From: Terfezia claveryi
Taxonomy: Eukaryota; Ascomycota; Pezizomycetes; Pezizales; Pezizaceae
Length of the DNA: 64,000 nucleotides
NCBI GenBank assembly: GCA_015179025.1
Contig: WHUX01000005.1
Span: 62,001-126,000, forward strand
Reading direction: 5' to 3'
Positions 11,959 to 23,223 of this stretch are shown here, one piece after another. Within the stretch, counting starts at the first letter, position 1. Each line of letters starts with the position of its first letter. Below the pieces are notes generated by a model, which saw only the letters and a program-made list of their open reading frames with translations, did no database searches and was not told the origin of the DNA. The translations under genes were made by a program, and so were the position numbers.

Positions 11959-12548
11959 TTATTGAGCCTTGTCTCCGGCAGCGGCAGCGTCGGCCTTGGA
12001 ACGCAGACCCGCAGAAGAGAAGCTTGGAGCTTGGAAGTACTTAGCGAGGAGTGGGGCGATGAAGCTGCGGAAGAGGATTTGAGCACCACTGGTTTGGGGA
12101 AGACCTGACCAGAGGAGAACGAGGAGCTTAGCAGCGAAGTAGAATGGCACCCAGTAGGTGACGCTGAAGAGGGACTCGAGGACGGTGAAGAAGGCGAAAA
12201 CCATCCAGTAAGTCACCCACTGGGTCTCATCAACCTTGGAAGAGGAGAAGAGGACATTCAAGCTGTAGTAGCCCGGAACGAGGAATCCGGCTAAGTTGGT
12301 CAAAGTCTGGCCTCCAAAGTTGAGGGCAACGAGGAGGAAGTAAAATGCACTACAGTGTCATTTCGAGTCAGTAGTCGAGTCTTTACGTGGTGGATTCTCT
12401 AGAGAAATTCGGTAACATACGCAAGACTACCAACGACATAGGCCTTTGGTGCTCCGGTCTGCTTCTCCAAGTTCACCAAAAGTGGATACTTGGCCAGCTC
12501 CTTATCGAGCTGGGAGACGTAGTGGTTGACCTTATCTTGGTAAGTCAT
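11959..12548 (-). CDS. YOP1: Yop1/REEP-type ER membrane-shaping protein, 2 exons
   Basis: Yop1 (DP1/TB2/HVA22 family) inserts hydrophobic hairpins into the ER membrane and, with reticulons, bends tubules. Exons on the minus strand: 12548-12421 and 12349-11959; 172 residues, close to the usual 170-180. The protein starts MTYQDKVNHYVSQLDKEL. It has paired hydrophobic segments separated by VPGYYSL and the family core TQWVTYWMVFAFFTVLES followed by WVPFYFAAKLLVLLWSGLPQT, which is highly diagnostic. The C-terminus is short and alanine-rich. The intron has a GTATGT donor. A G-rich minisatellite lies just upstream of the start. Confidence 0.95.
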
Positions 12549-12608
12549 TTTGGTCGATAGTGGTGAATTGGGATGAGGGTTAAGAAATTGGGTGAGGATG
12601 GAGGTTTA

Positions 12609-12650
12609 TGGGGGATGGGGGATGGGGGATGGGGGATGGGGATGGGGGTG
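12609..12650 (+). repeat. GGGGGAT minisatellite in YOP1 upstream region
   Basis: Consecutive copies of (T)GGGGGATG start about 60 bases upstream of the YOP1 start codon. Runs of four or five G separated by 2-3 bases could form a G-quadruplex on the plus strand, which is the YOP1 template strand. Any regulatory role is conjecture. Confidence 0.8.
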
Positions 12651-13800
12651 ACTGGTTATGTCGACGGGATAGTGAGATGGGATGAGAGAGATTTTTAGTT
12701 TCAGGAGTGAGGGGAGGTGGAGGAGGGGGGGGGTGGAGGGTTTTTGTTTGAGGGCGTCGGGAGCTAGGTGGGCCACTTGTCCTGCACTTTTTGTAGTAGA
12801 AACACAACGAAGAAAAAAACTGTGGGCGATAAGATAAGTTAGGGCGGGCAGGAAGGACGGGGATTATTAAACTTGCTCCGCTAGTACTGCTCTTTCCCCA
12901 GTCAACTTCGATACCGGAGACAGGCTCTTCATACGATTCGCTACTAGCTAACTTTCTATCTCATATGTATAACCCATTGGCGATGGGCAACAGTCTACGC
13001 TCTGGGGATCTTGGGACCTGATATCGAAATAGAGTACATACTTGTCTTGTACGGTGGAAAAAGTCCCAGCAAGAAGACAGATATATAGTTTCAACTTTGA
13101 ATCACAGGCACATGCAGTCCATCAAGCCAGCCGGGCAGAGGGCTGCTTATGGCCCTGCTCAGGAAGCGGCAAGACGACATGAGACATGCCTCTGGGCCTC
13201 TGCCAGAGACTCTCGCGGCCCTGGCACGAGAACAAAAAATATTGGATCGAAACTGGGTCATGCAGACTGTATTATCATCCTTTCACTGCCTCCCTGTTCA
13301 GTACTCACTGCCTCCCTGTTCACCACTCCCTGGAAACAGAGACAATAATGCTTGTGTGGATCTGGGGCACATGAGGCAATTTGGCAGATGGCATCATGTT
13401 TTTTTGCAGATGACGACCGTAGGCCCTTCGCCTGTTTCGCTCCGGGAGCCACTGAGATTGGTCGATCTCTTATCTAACGTCAGCAGTCAGTAGCAGTAGT
13501 GCCGCGGCGCTCGGTACTTGACCTGCATAGCTGGCCGAATGTTACCTGAGTGACCTAGAGTTCACACACCCACGGTAACTGCCATCCCAATGCTGCCCCT
13601 GGTCCGCTGAGTCAGCAGCCGCTCTCGCAAATCTTGGCGACCACACAAATCCTTGCCGAGTGGAAAAGTTTCAAGCCCCAAATCCCTTCACCTGAAGTCT
13701 CAATTCGCCATCATTCCCCGGTGCAAGTCGTCCAACCAGCGCCCAGCACAATTATCGAGGAGCACAAAAGGAGCCCCCAATTGGCATCTTCGGGTTCAAA
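12651..13800. other. Shared upstream region of divergent YOP1 and CBF5
   Basis: No gene is seen. A 17-bp tandem duplication (13284-13300 and 13306-13322) lies in it. The interval must hold both promoters; no element is certain. Confidence 0.5.
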
Positions 13801-15456
13801 ATGGTTGTCATCTCAGCTGCTGATGTGCAGAATACGGCGGACTTTGTGATCAAGCCGGAGGCATCTGCTCCCCCGGTGGACACCAGCAAATGGCCGTACG
13901 TAGTTCTCTTAGCGTTGCAGAAGGAATATATTCATGCAGTTTCATTCTGCTAACATTAACAAAGATTATTGCTCAAGAATTATAATGAGCTCCAGGTCCG
14001 AACTGGACACTTCACCCCCATCCCCCATGGATGCACCCCTCTAAAGCGGGACATCAAGACTTACCTCCAAACCGGCGTCATCAACCTGGACAAGCCCAGC
14101 AACCCATCCTCCCACGAAGTTGTCGTCTGGGTCAAGCGTATTCTCAGGTATTTTCCCTTGCCACTACCCAATTGCGCCCAGCACTTCACTAACAGCTCTG
14201 CAGAGTTGAAAAAACTGGACATAGTGGTACATTGGATCCCAAGGTCACGGGATGTCTCATTGTCTGTCTGGACCGAGCCACACGCCTTGTCAAGTCTCAG
14301 CAGGGTGCTGGAAAGGAGTACGTCTGTGTCATCCGCCTTCATGGGGCTATTGAGGGTGGTCAGGCCCAATTCGAGCGTGCCCTCGAGACCCTCACTGGTG
14401 CTCTTTTCCAACGTCCACCATTGATCTCTGCCGTCAAGCGTGTCCTCCGTGTACGAACCATCCACGAGGCCAAGTGCATCGAGTTCGACAACGACCGACA
14501 CTTGGGTGTGTTCTGGGTGAGCTGTGAGGCTGGAACGTACATCCGAACACTCTGTGTACACTTAGGATTGTTGTTGGGTGTTGGTGCACATATGCAAGAG
14601 CTTCGAAGAGTACGGTCAGGAGCTATGGGTGAAGAGGACGACCTTGTCACACTCCACGATGTTTTGGATGCCCAGTACCTCTATGACAGCACTCTTGACG
14701 AGGCCTACCTACGACGCGTTGTCCGCCCGTTGGAGTCTTTGCTCTGCCACTACCCCCGTGTTGTTGTCAAGGACAGCGCAGTCAATGCCGTATGCTACGG
14801 AGCCAAATTGATGATACCTGGTCTCTTACGATATGGTAAATTTCCCTTTCAGGATTCACCCATCATTCACCAACGAACGAAAGCTAACAAATTCCATAGA
14901 AAAGGGAATTAACCTTCACGATGAAGTCGTTCTCATGACAACCAAGGGAGAGGCTATTGCAATCGGTATTGCGCAAATGTCCACTGTTGAGATGGCTTCC
15001 TGCAGCCACGGTGTCGTCGCCAAGGTCAAGCGATGTATCATGGAGCGTGACACCTACCCACGCAGGTGGGGTCTTGGCCCTACCGCTACCAAGAAGAAAC
15101 AGATGAAGGAGACTGGACAGCTTGACAAGTACGGTCGTGCTACTGATGCCACACCTGCCGACTGGAGAAATAGCTACACCGACTACACAGCGTCCGCCGG
15201 AGACTTCGCTCGACCTGTAGCTGAGAAGGCTGAGAAGAGTGATGTTGCGGCTGCTCCACCTGTGCCACCTGTGGAGATGGAGGATGTGAAAAGTGAGAGC
15301 GAGGAGAGCGAGCAGAAGAAAAGAAAGGCTGAGGCTGATGATGAGGCGGAGGATGCCAAGGCTGAGAGGAAGAAGAAGAAGAAGGAAGAGCGGAAGGAGA
15401 AAAGGGAAAAGAAGGAGAAGAAAGAGAAGAGGAAAAGTAAGGGTGGTGATGAGTAG
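13801..15456 (+). CDS. CBF5: Cbf5/dyskerin, catalytic subunit of H/ACA snoRNPs, 4 exons
   Basis: Cbf5 is the pseudouridine synthase guided by H/ACA snoRNAs; it modifies rRNA and snRNA in the nucleolus. Exons: 13801-13895, 13965-14147, 14204-14835, 14900-15456; 488 residues, phases agree. The DKCLD-type N-terminus ([20 protein letters not shown]) is followed by the TruB domain. The catalytic aspartate lies in [14 protein letters not shown] at about residue 104. [15 protein letters not shown] and the PUA-domain block ([16 protein letters not shown]) follow. The C-terminus is a lysine/glutamate-rich KKE/KKD tail, typical of fungal and animal Cbf5 and linked to nucleolar retention. Introns carry CTAAC branch sites. 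Confidence 0.97.
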
Positions 15457-15996
15457 GGGATCGGCTTGGAAATGGAGGAAAAAGTGACTCTGTTCAGTTT
15501 GACACATGGCGGGGTGTTTTTTTGGCATCATCAGATATGAGCCCCTGTAAATTTATTTTCCTAATTTCCTTTTCGTGTTGTTCTATACTCTCTCATCTTT
15601 GCTCTGCCTGAAGCCTGCCTTGTCATGTCTTGTTCTTTCGGGGTCTGCTTGTCTTTGCTGCTAGTCAAGTGCTCCATAGTGTTTTTTTTGTTCAATCGTT
15701 CGTTTTCCGGCTTGCGGGGCCATGGGCATGAATAATACATGGATGTCGGCAATCGGCATGTGTATAGTGTAGATGCAGCTCCGCACAATTGTCTTGACCT
15801 TCAACCCCACCAACCCCGCCCTCAGCGCCTTTGTCCCCGAAGCCCGGCGTCGAGCTGCTCGATCCGCCGTTAGGTCGGAGGAGGCCGTTCCATTGTCGCG
15901 GATTGGGTATCGGGGAGAAGTCGCCCATTTGGTTTGAGAGCGGGTTAACGTCCCTCGGCAGGATAAACGATCACGGCGGACTGCACTGGGAGTGGA

Positions 15997-16857
15997 ATGA
16001 TGGCTTCAGATGGGCACGGAGGCCCGGTTGACGGGCACATGAGCGCAGAAAGAGATGTACAGATATCGGGCGCCGTTACACCTACACCCTCACCAAGCGA
16101 ACCCCTCAATCCCTCTTTACACCTCCTCCTTATTCTCTCCGACTCCGCCCTTCCCCTCGGCTCCTTTGCATTTTCCTCTGGTCTAGAATCCTTCCTAACC
16201 CATTCTCACCCCCAAAAGCCATCAACCACCCTGCTCCAGCGATTTCTCTCCCTGTCTCTCTCCTCCCTGTCAACCACCACTCTCCCATTCATCACCGCCG
16301 CATACAATATCCCGAACCTTCCCACTCACACCACGACCTACTCCGCCATATCCTCAATACTGCACCTCAGCGATACCTTCGACGCAACCACAACCTGCCC
16401 TGTCCTCCGCCGCGCGTCAACAACACAAGGAAAGGCCCTCCTCTCTGTCTGGGAGAAATCCCTCCGCCCACCCCCACAGAGCATGCCGCCTACCCCAGTC
16501 GACCTCCCAGCTCTAATAACCTCTTACCGCCATCAAGGCGGGAACGACAACCCCCCCCACTTCTCCATCGCCTGGGCCCTAGTTTCCCTCTCTTCAAACC
16601 TTACCCTCTATCAAACTACCTTTGTGTTTCTCCTCAACCACACAAAGGCCCTCCTTTCTGCTGCCGTGAGATTGAATCTGATAGGGCCTTATGTGGCTCA
16701 AAGGATTCTTGCTGCACCGGAGACATTAGAGATAGTTCGGAGGGCGCATGAGACGGGATTGAGGGTGGGGGTGGAAGAGGCAGGGCAGACGGTGCCGATA
16801 TTGGATTTGTATCAGGGAAGGCATGAGCTGCTTTATTCTAGGGTATTTAATTCCTGA
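15997..16857 (+). CDS. ureF: Urease accessory protein UreF
   Basis: UreF works with UreD and UreG to deliver nickel to apo-urease, so it is required for growth on urea. This is a single exon of 286 residues. The diagnostic start of the domain is LLLILSDSALPLGSFAFSSG followed by LESFLTH, and the middle holds the alpha-helical TTLPFITAAYNIP region. The C-terminal block contains SAAVRLNLIGPYVAQRIL and ends in a short hydrophobic tail. ATG 15997 is followed directly by a second ATG at 16000; either could start translation. A 54-codon ORF (15773-15937) lies just upstream on the same strand and could be an upstream ORF in the leader. The gene converges with the J-protein gene. Confidence 0.88.
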   Translation: MMASDGHGGPVDGHMSAERDVQISGAVTPTPSPSEPLNPSLHLLLILSDSALPLGSFAFSSGLESFLTHSHPQKPSTTLLQRFLSLSLSSLSTTTLPFITAAYNIPNLPTHTTTYSAISSILHLSDTFDATTTCPVLRRASTTQGKALLSVWEKSLRPPPQSMPPTPVDLPALITSYRHQGGNDNPPHFSIAWALVSLSSNLTLYQTTFVFLLNHTKALLSAAVRLNLIGPYVAQRILAAPETLEIVRRAHETGLRVGVEEAGQTVPILDLYQGRHELLYSRVFNS

Positions 16858-17146
16858 AAATTTGGACTGTTGGATGGAACAATATCGGGGTGTGGGGGAT
16901 GAAGGATAGGGCTACTAGATGGGTACTGGATACTCTCACATAGACCTTATTGGAAAGGATATCTGTAACATTCACGTTTGTGTAACGAACAACTTCTTCG
17001 TGCATCATAGCACATGACTATTTTATCATGTTATTGTGAAAGATCAAAAAACAGCACAAAATTGTTTTGTTTGTGCGAAGGGAGAAAAATAAAAATGATA
17101 CAGGTAAAACAGACGGAGATGGAATACCGACACCCAACCTGACAGA

Positions 17147-17197
17147 GCCGTAAGCTAGTCTGGTTGGCACAGCGACCTCTGACCACTAGCCGTAAGC
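17147..17197 (+). mobile_element. Ultrashort insertion (33 bp) with perfect 9-bp direct repeats
   Basis: The insert 17156-17188 begins TAGTCTGGTTGGCACA. Both sides carry GCCGTAAGC (17147-17155 and 17189-17197), as expected for a target-site duplication. It lies about 200 bp beyond the stop codon of the J-protein gene. Confidence 0.75.
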
Positions 17198-17397
17198 CAA
17201 ACCAAAAACCAAAGGAAAAGCCAAAATTAAGCCGATTCAGTGAACGGTACAAAAAGAATAACATTACGACTACGCCGAAGCAGTGAAAAATAAACTGAAA
17301 AGAACCCATGCATAATGTGTGTTAACAGTGATGAGATGAAACCATAGACAAGTGTTGATGCATGCGTATGGTGTCCAATGCCAACAATATCTAGTTT

Positions 17398-19108
17398 CTA
17401 GGGAAGGATGTCTCTCAACTTCTGCTTCTGCTCGGGGGTAAGTGATTGTGGGAATATTATCTATAGTTGGTAATGTTAGTATGCATTGCATGGAAATTGT
17501 AGGATAGGACAAACAGGCACTTACATTCGGCCTGACTATAAAATCCCCTCGTTTGGAAGGATCCTTCGAATTTACCATTCCCAGCCCCGGATAAACCTCT
17601 TGCCAGGTGGGTGATGTAGGTCCCGAATGACTGACCGTCAATCCCTTCCCGTCAATTGTTTCAACTGTTCGTGACCAGCCGACAAGAGCGTCCTTGAGGG
17701 GTAAGGCAATTGTGGTGGTGAGATTATCGCCTTCACGAACAAAACGCTCGTGCGGTTTCTAGGCCAAATAATTAGATTATGTGTCCACTGGGAGAAACTC
17801 AGCGCCTGCTTACCTCCTCAATGATGAAGTGAAGGTCTTGCTTCGTGCCATCTATCTCATCTCCTACACCCTTAAACTTGAACTTTGAGCCGGGCTTCAT
17901 TCCCGGTTTAACATTAATTTCTAGTTCCTTATCCTCTCGTTGAATCTTGCCGCTCTTGTCAAATGTTTTCCGCTTAACCCTGAGCTTCTTCTTCGCGCCA
18001 TTGAAAATCCTAAGAAACAGTTAATACCAAGAGCCTTTTTCAGTTATATCGACTCGAATAGACTTACTCCTCCAAACTGAACTCAATAGGTTTCTCAACG
18101 ATAGTAGTCTCGGGGGTTTTACTCCGCCCGTTCGGTGGCTCACGGTGAACCCTCGTGCGACCATGTCCACCTAGTGGGCTCGAATTGAAATTGAGGTCAA
18201 AGTCGAACGTATCCATACCCCCGCCTCTATCACTACCACCCCCCCGAAACTCTGTCCTTCGGTCCTAATAAACTGTTCCCAGATACCAGCTGGATTCCCG
18301 GGCATGAAGGGATTTGGCATTCCACCAAACGAAAAGTGACCTGTCCGTGTCCCTCCAGCTCCAGCAGGCCCCCCAAATCCACCTCCAGGGAAGGTACCAC
18401 TTCTCATGAATGAAGGCACACCTCCGGCGCCACCAGGGCTAGGTGGGGGCGGCGATGTGCCACCACGTAAGAGGAATTCCAAGCCATACTGGTCGTATAT
18501 TTTCCGTTTCTCTGGGTCGCTCAGAATTTCATAAGCTGCAATTCAGGTCACCGTCAGTATTGTTATCCAGTGAAGTAGTCCGGACAGCCGCTTTGTCGTT
18601 CAGCTAACTCACCTTGTGAGACCTCTATGGGATGGAAAATCACTGTCAGCTCATCTGTGCATCAAATCAAACGACTCTTCCTGACTGAGACTTGGAGGTT
18701 TGACTACATCGAAAATAAAATAAACGCATGCATATTATAAGCGGAAGAGCCGCAAACCTCAAACCTCCCACCCCAATCATAAGAGTGCTAGGATCGAAAC
18801 CAAATAACTGTTGGGATATTACTACTGACCTCTAAACTTTTCGTGAGCTTGCTTGTCATCTTTGGAGACTTTGTCCGGATGGGTCTGTGGCACGCGAGAA
18901 TCAATATCTGCCATTTTCATATAAATTTCATTTCTGACAAGACATGGCCTACCTTCAAAGCTTGCTTTCTGTATAACAACTCGTCAGAACCCATTCCTCA
19001 GGGGTTATCCTTGAGGGTATTTTCTTACCGATACGCCTTCTTAATCTCTTCAGCTGAAGCATCTTGTTTGACGCCCAGGGCGTCATATAACTTTGTTTCT
19101 CGAACCAT
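17398..19108 (-). CDS. SIS1: Sis1/DNAJB-type class B J-protein, 8 exons, apparent 1-base frameshift
   Basis: This is a cytosolic or nuclear Hsp40 that hands clients to Hsp70. Exons on the minus strand: 19108-19029, 18968-18953 (16 nt), 18884-18830, 18624-18613 (12 nt), 18535-18068, 18009-17814, 17758-17525, 17460-17398. The J domain starts MVRETKLYDALGVKQDASAE, has HPD at residues 34-36, and ends AYEILSDPEKRKIYDQYG. A G/P/F-rich linker follows. Next come two client-binding domains (KPGMKPGSKFKFKGVGDE; GWSRTVETIDGK) and a C-terminal SLTPEQKQKLRDILP. In exon 5 the frame shifts at a run of seven C at 18239-18245: one extra base restores frame and makes all later junctions fit (374 residues). A sequencing error seems most likely. 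Confidence 0.9.
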
Positions 19109-20673
19109 TGTTGGTTTGATTATGTGTATGTAGTAGGTAGCGAGTATTGAAGTTGCGAGGAGGCCGACTCTTCTCTCTATATCCTCATAAGCCTGTGATA
19201 CCCGACAAGAAAAACAAGTATAGCCCGCAGCTGCAGAATAATAAAAAATTCGTGAGGCTGTGGTGTGATGGCATGCAGACAAGATGGGGAGGGAACCATC
19301 TGAAAATGGGAATATGTAGGCCGCTAAATCATCCTATGATGGCATTGTGATCGTGTGGATGCCAATACGGGTATAAACCAGGAACAAGGGGCCCACATAC
19401 GACTTCAGATCGGATTACAAGATATCTCCCAGGGCACACAGCTGAAAGAATCGTTAGACTGAATGAGCCTCGAGAGGGATCGAGGATGTAGGGGACGGGG
19501 GGGGGTATACGGTTTAAGCAGCGGGAAGAAGGGGGGCAGAAGATGCGGGAGGAAGTCTCGGGAGTGATCGTACTATTGGAGGACGGAGGCTAACTCTTGT
19601 ACCTAGCAGGTGCCAGCGAACAGGTGATATAATTATTTTCTTGGGAGGTGGGGGTTTTGACGGGGCACATTGCTCCACTGGCGTCGCGATTCAAGGAAGG
19701 TGGAACAGCGGTGGGGGCAAAATGCAAATACGTATAGTATACCTACTTCAAGATCGACTTCCAAAGCACCGAAAAGCCCAAAGTCTTTAGACCCGCTGGC
19801 CCCGTCCAATGTCCAGAAAAAAACAGGGCCGGGGATCGACTGCAGGCCTGCTGCGCTTGGGGCACAATCCCCCATTCCATTCGCAGACTTTGACGATGTG
19901 ACATTTTCAAAGTGGTGATGTACCCCTACTCTCTTTCGGTAGGTCCAGTACCCTCACCGTCGTATTAGCGGGGCATTCACTCTTCGCACCTCAGACAATG
20001 GTGCGCCCAACCCTTTTTTCGACATTCGCATCCGGCCGAGTGGCAACCAGACTACTGTCAGCAAGGCCAGAAGCCTGCGGGCATCGATGATATACGGTAC
20101 TCGACTGGCGCAAGTGATGTATGGCAAAATTCGAGAACATTCCAATGAAGAGAAATATACATATGATGCGTAGAGTATTTGCCCTGTGCATTCTATGCAG
20201 ACTCACCCATGAGATGGAACGGAGCTTGGGTTAAAGCACCGCTGGCCTTGCAGAAAGGATCGTCGTGGTGATCCCGTCAAAACCTGCACAATTACAACAC
20301 CATAGCATAACGTACCACAGGCACATACTAGGAGCTTGTAATATAAATCATAAATAGCCCTGAATTATCATTGCAAAAAAAAAACCATATGTCAAAGCAA
20401 ATTCCAGCTAGTACTCCCCGCACCCATATTGCAAGCAGATCACTACCCTACATACACGCCTCCGAGATAAAAAGCTGAAAAAATAGAAACACATGCAGTA
20501 AAAAAAGTCAGAAGAGCTAGGGAAAAGCAGAAGAGGGAATCACGGCTAATGAGTAAGCTCAAAATGTAGAGTACAGTGTTGTAAATAAAATAGCAGCCAA
20601 GTGAATGCATTGATAGAAACAAGAACGGCGACCCAAGGCACCTGGAAAAGCACTTTTTTGCCCGACCTATGCA
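19109..20673. other. Intergenic between two minus-strand genes
   Basis: No gene is certain. A plus-strand ORF at about 20000 (MVRPTLFSTFASGRVATRLL) looks like a mitochondrial targeting peptide, but it stops after about 30 codons and no following exon could be fixed. The right end is the RFX 3' flank. Confidence 0.4.
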
Positions 20674-23223
20674 TTAACGAACCATCTCGACCTTTTGTAT
20701 ATTTTCATCATTATTGCCAAAGCCTTCCTCTCGTAAGGAAATGCCGCTGTCATCAGGTCCAAGTTCTGATTCATTTTCATCCGTGCCATTGCCGTCGTTG
20801 CTGTTGTTTCCATCGGTTAATGGTCTAAGAGGGTCTCCCTCGCCATGTCGCAGGAACCCTCCCCGCTCAGCAGTCCATCCTATCCATTCATCAATCCAGC
20901 AACGAACAACCCACCAGCCACCAAAAGATTCTCCGCCAGCCATTGTCATGTCTCGCAGTGCCGCAGATGCTACAGCGCCTACGCTCAGCAGGAACAGTTT
21001 AGGGGAGACTTGTGGAAATCTGTGGGGCAAATGCGCAAGAAATTGTGTCCAACGGTCAAGAACGCTCTCTGTGGTTGCCAGTGAATCGATATCGTCTTCA
21101 ACTCCTGGAGATGGAGTAATGTCTCGTACATGTTGTACTTCAGGTTGCGGCTGTAGTAAGTTAATGATTTCATCTTCGAGTATTCGCTGGACAGCGGCAG
21201 CACTACACGGGACTTCTCGCTCAACGATTGCTTTACAGTTGACATATTTTCGCCAATCCTGGCGCATAAGTGTGCGGTCCGGCGAGTGAACAAGAATTCG
21301 GGCTGCTGCATGAGCGGCTTCATTTACTCGTAATAACCGATCTAAAAGGCTGGAAAAGATAGCTGAAGGTTCAGTTTTTGCTTCTATAACGTGCAAAGGC
21401 TGATTGGAAAATGTTGCGGAGATATGTGACGTTAAGCTTGCGGAAAACTGTCGAAGCGCGGCCATGACTTGTGCAGGAACAACCTGCAACGCAAGGGGAG
21501 AGAGTAATTCAATCATGTGCTGTTTCCCGTTGGTCAATTAAAGGAAATTCTTCAATGTAAGAGCTAGATGGTCTAACCTTATATGTAGCCCAGTCAGACT
21601 CTCGTATCCATGGAGCTATTGATGGTTCGGCAAATAGTTTTTGTACAGGTGCAGTTAAGGTGCCTTGAAAAGAAACAAAAAGAGCAAAAAACTGCTTCAA
21701 ACGCATATATCGTACACACTCTACCAATGATGTGCAGTGTGACCGATATATAACTGCTAAAGAAACTGCAACGTCGTGATCAATGTTTGAGGGGGCATAA
21801 GGGGTTATATCAGGAAGTATTACGTGTTTTGCAGGGGGGGACGACTCGTCAACATCATAAGCGGGAAAACAAATATCCATCTGAAGAAACTTAGCAATGG
21901 GGGAAATATCAGCGTAAGGGCGAGCAGAGGAACCCGAAGAGATGTGTCCGTTTGTGACAGAGTTCGCAAACAGACAACTATCGAGTGGCGCAATGGTACT
22001 GTTATTCGTGCTGATTACCTCAATCATCAGTTAGTTTACGGCATGTCACAAAAGAAAGTGGGAGGGGGTTAACACGTGCAGGTGATCCTCCCCAGATATC
22101 TGTGGAGGGGGCTCTGACCCTGATGCAGAACCTTGAGACGCTTTTGGAGCCGGTGATGAAGGGTCACCCTTGAGCTTGATACCACAATAATGGTACTTCG
22201 AGTGCCCACGGACGCCTAGACGCCTAGTCTTAATTTCTGGGTACATCAGGCGAACAAGCTTTCCGAAGGAGGCTGGGTTGAGAGGTTTAATCCGTTCATT
22301 GGCACACATGCTGACGTATCGAGCATAAACTCGATTCCTAGGGACAGCAACTGAGGTATCTGAAGCTCGCTCACAACTCGTGAGTAACCACCTCATTCCC
22401 AGAATTTGTCTAGCCCTCTCAGCTTTCGGACCGTTCTCATCTTCCCTGACCCTTGTGGCAAGCTCCTTCAAGGGTATATCTGCATTCTCTTGAGCAAGGC
22501 GCTTCAATTCCTGATCACTATCTTCAAAAACAGAACCACGTTTAGAGGTTGAAGTAGAGGAGGGCCCTGGTGGGCCATCCTCCGTGGTCAAAGATGTGTC
22601 CATTGCTGGGTCAACGGGAATTGATTGTTGGGTTGGGGGTTGAGGTGGGGGTGGGGGTGGGGGTGGGGGTGGAATTGGATGAGTCTGTGCAAGGTCGTGG
22701 TGATGGTGGTGATAGTATTGCGGGACAGGAGCTGAGAGATGTTGGTTGGGATCGGCAGGTATTCCGCCCCCAAGTGCAGGATCGATTGGAAAATCAGTCG
22801 AAGGTACAGCTCTCAGGGATTGGTCAATAAGCAGAACCGGGTCTGTGAGATGATTGAAATGATGCAGCTGCTCGTGAGGTATTGACTGTTGACGAAGACT
22901 TGGATGGATATTTACTGCGTTGTTGTGAGTAGAGTTGTGAGCAATAAGGGTGGTCTGTTCAGCCGTAGAGGGCCGTGAATCAACTCTACCCCTCATAGAA
23001 TGGGATCCATCGTCTGCTTGTGGGTAAAATGTTAGCATAGTTGCCCCTCCCAGTATCCTTATTAAGGCTGCAGCCCGTTGCGACGACGTAGGAGTAACTA
23101 TGGAAACAAAGTAACTAAACAATAAACAACACAGGGGCGGCCTGCAGTTGCTTCAACACAAATATGGGGGTAGTTAAATTTACCCTGAGTAGAGGGAGAC
23201 GCAGAAGCACCGTGCTCGTCCAT
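20674..23223 (-). CDS. RFX-family winged-helix transcription factor, 4 exons
   Basis: RFX proteins bind X-box DNA; fungal members (Crt1, Sak1, RfxA) control DNA-damage genes, cell cycle and morphogenesis. Exons on the minus strand: 23223-23184, 23016-22076, 22018-21578, 21519-20674; about 755 residues. The RFX DNA-binding domain (about residues 215-295) includes MRWLLTSCERASD, VPRNRVYARYVSMC, NPASFGKLVRLMYP and TRRLGVRGHSKYHYCGIKLK, which is unmistakable. The N-terminal part is disordered, with a histidine cluster and a run of about ten prolines encoded by a GGGGGT repeat. The C-terminal half carries the extended conserved region found in fungal RFX proteins, then an acidic tail. Exon 2 can begin at 23016 or 23013 (tandem CAG acceptors), changing the protein by one residue. 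Confidence 0.92.

Noticed and set aside
14884..15531. Minus-strand 215-codon ORF rich in Leu
   Set aside because: Antisense of the CBF5 lysine/glutamate-rich tail.
15773..15937. 54-codon ORF upstream of ureF
   Set aside because: No family recognised; kept only as a possible upstream ORF.
18260..18290. A 22-base intron in the J-protein exon instead of a frameshift
   Set aside because: Too short for a spliceosomal intron and it produces a stop in the next frame.
20000..20091. Mitochondrial-presequence-like ORF
   Set aside because: Too short and no following exon could be fixed.
20714..21289. Plus-strand 191-codon ORF
   Set aside because: Antisense shadow of the RFX last exon.
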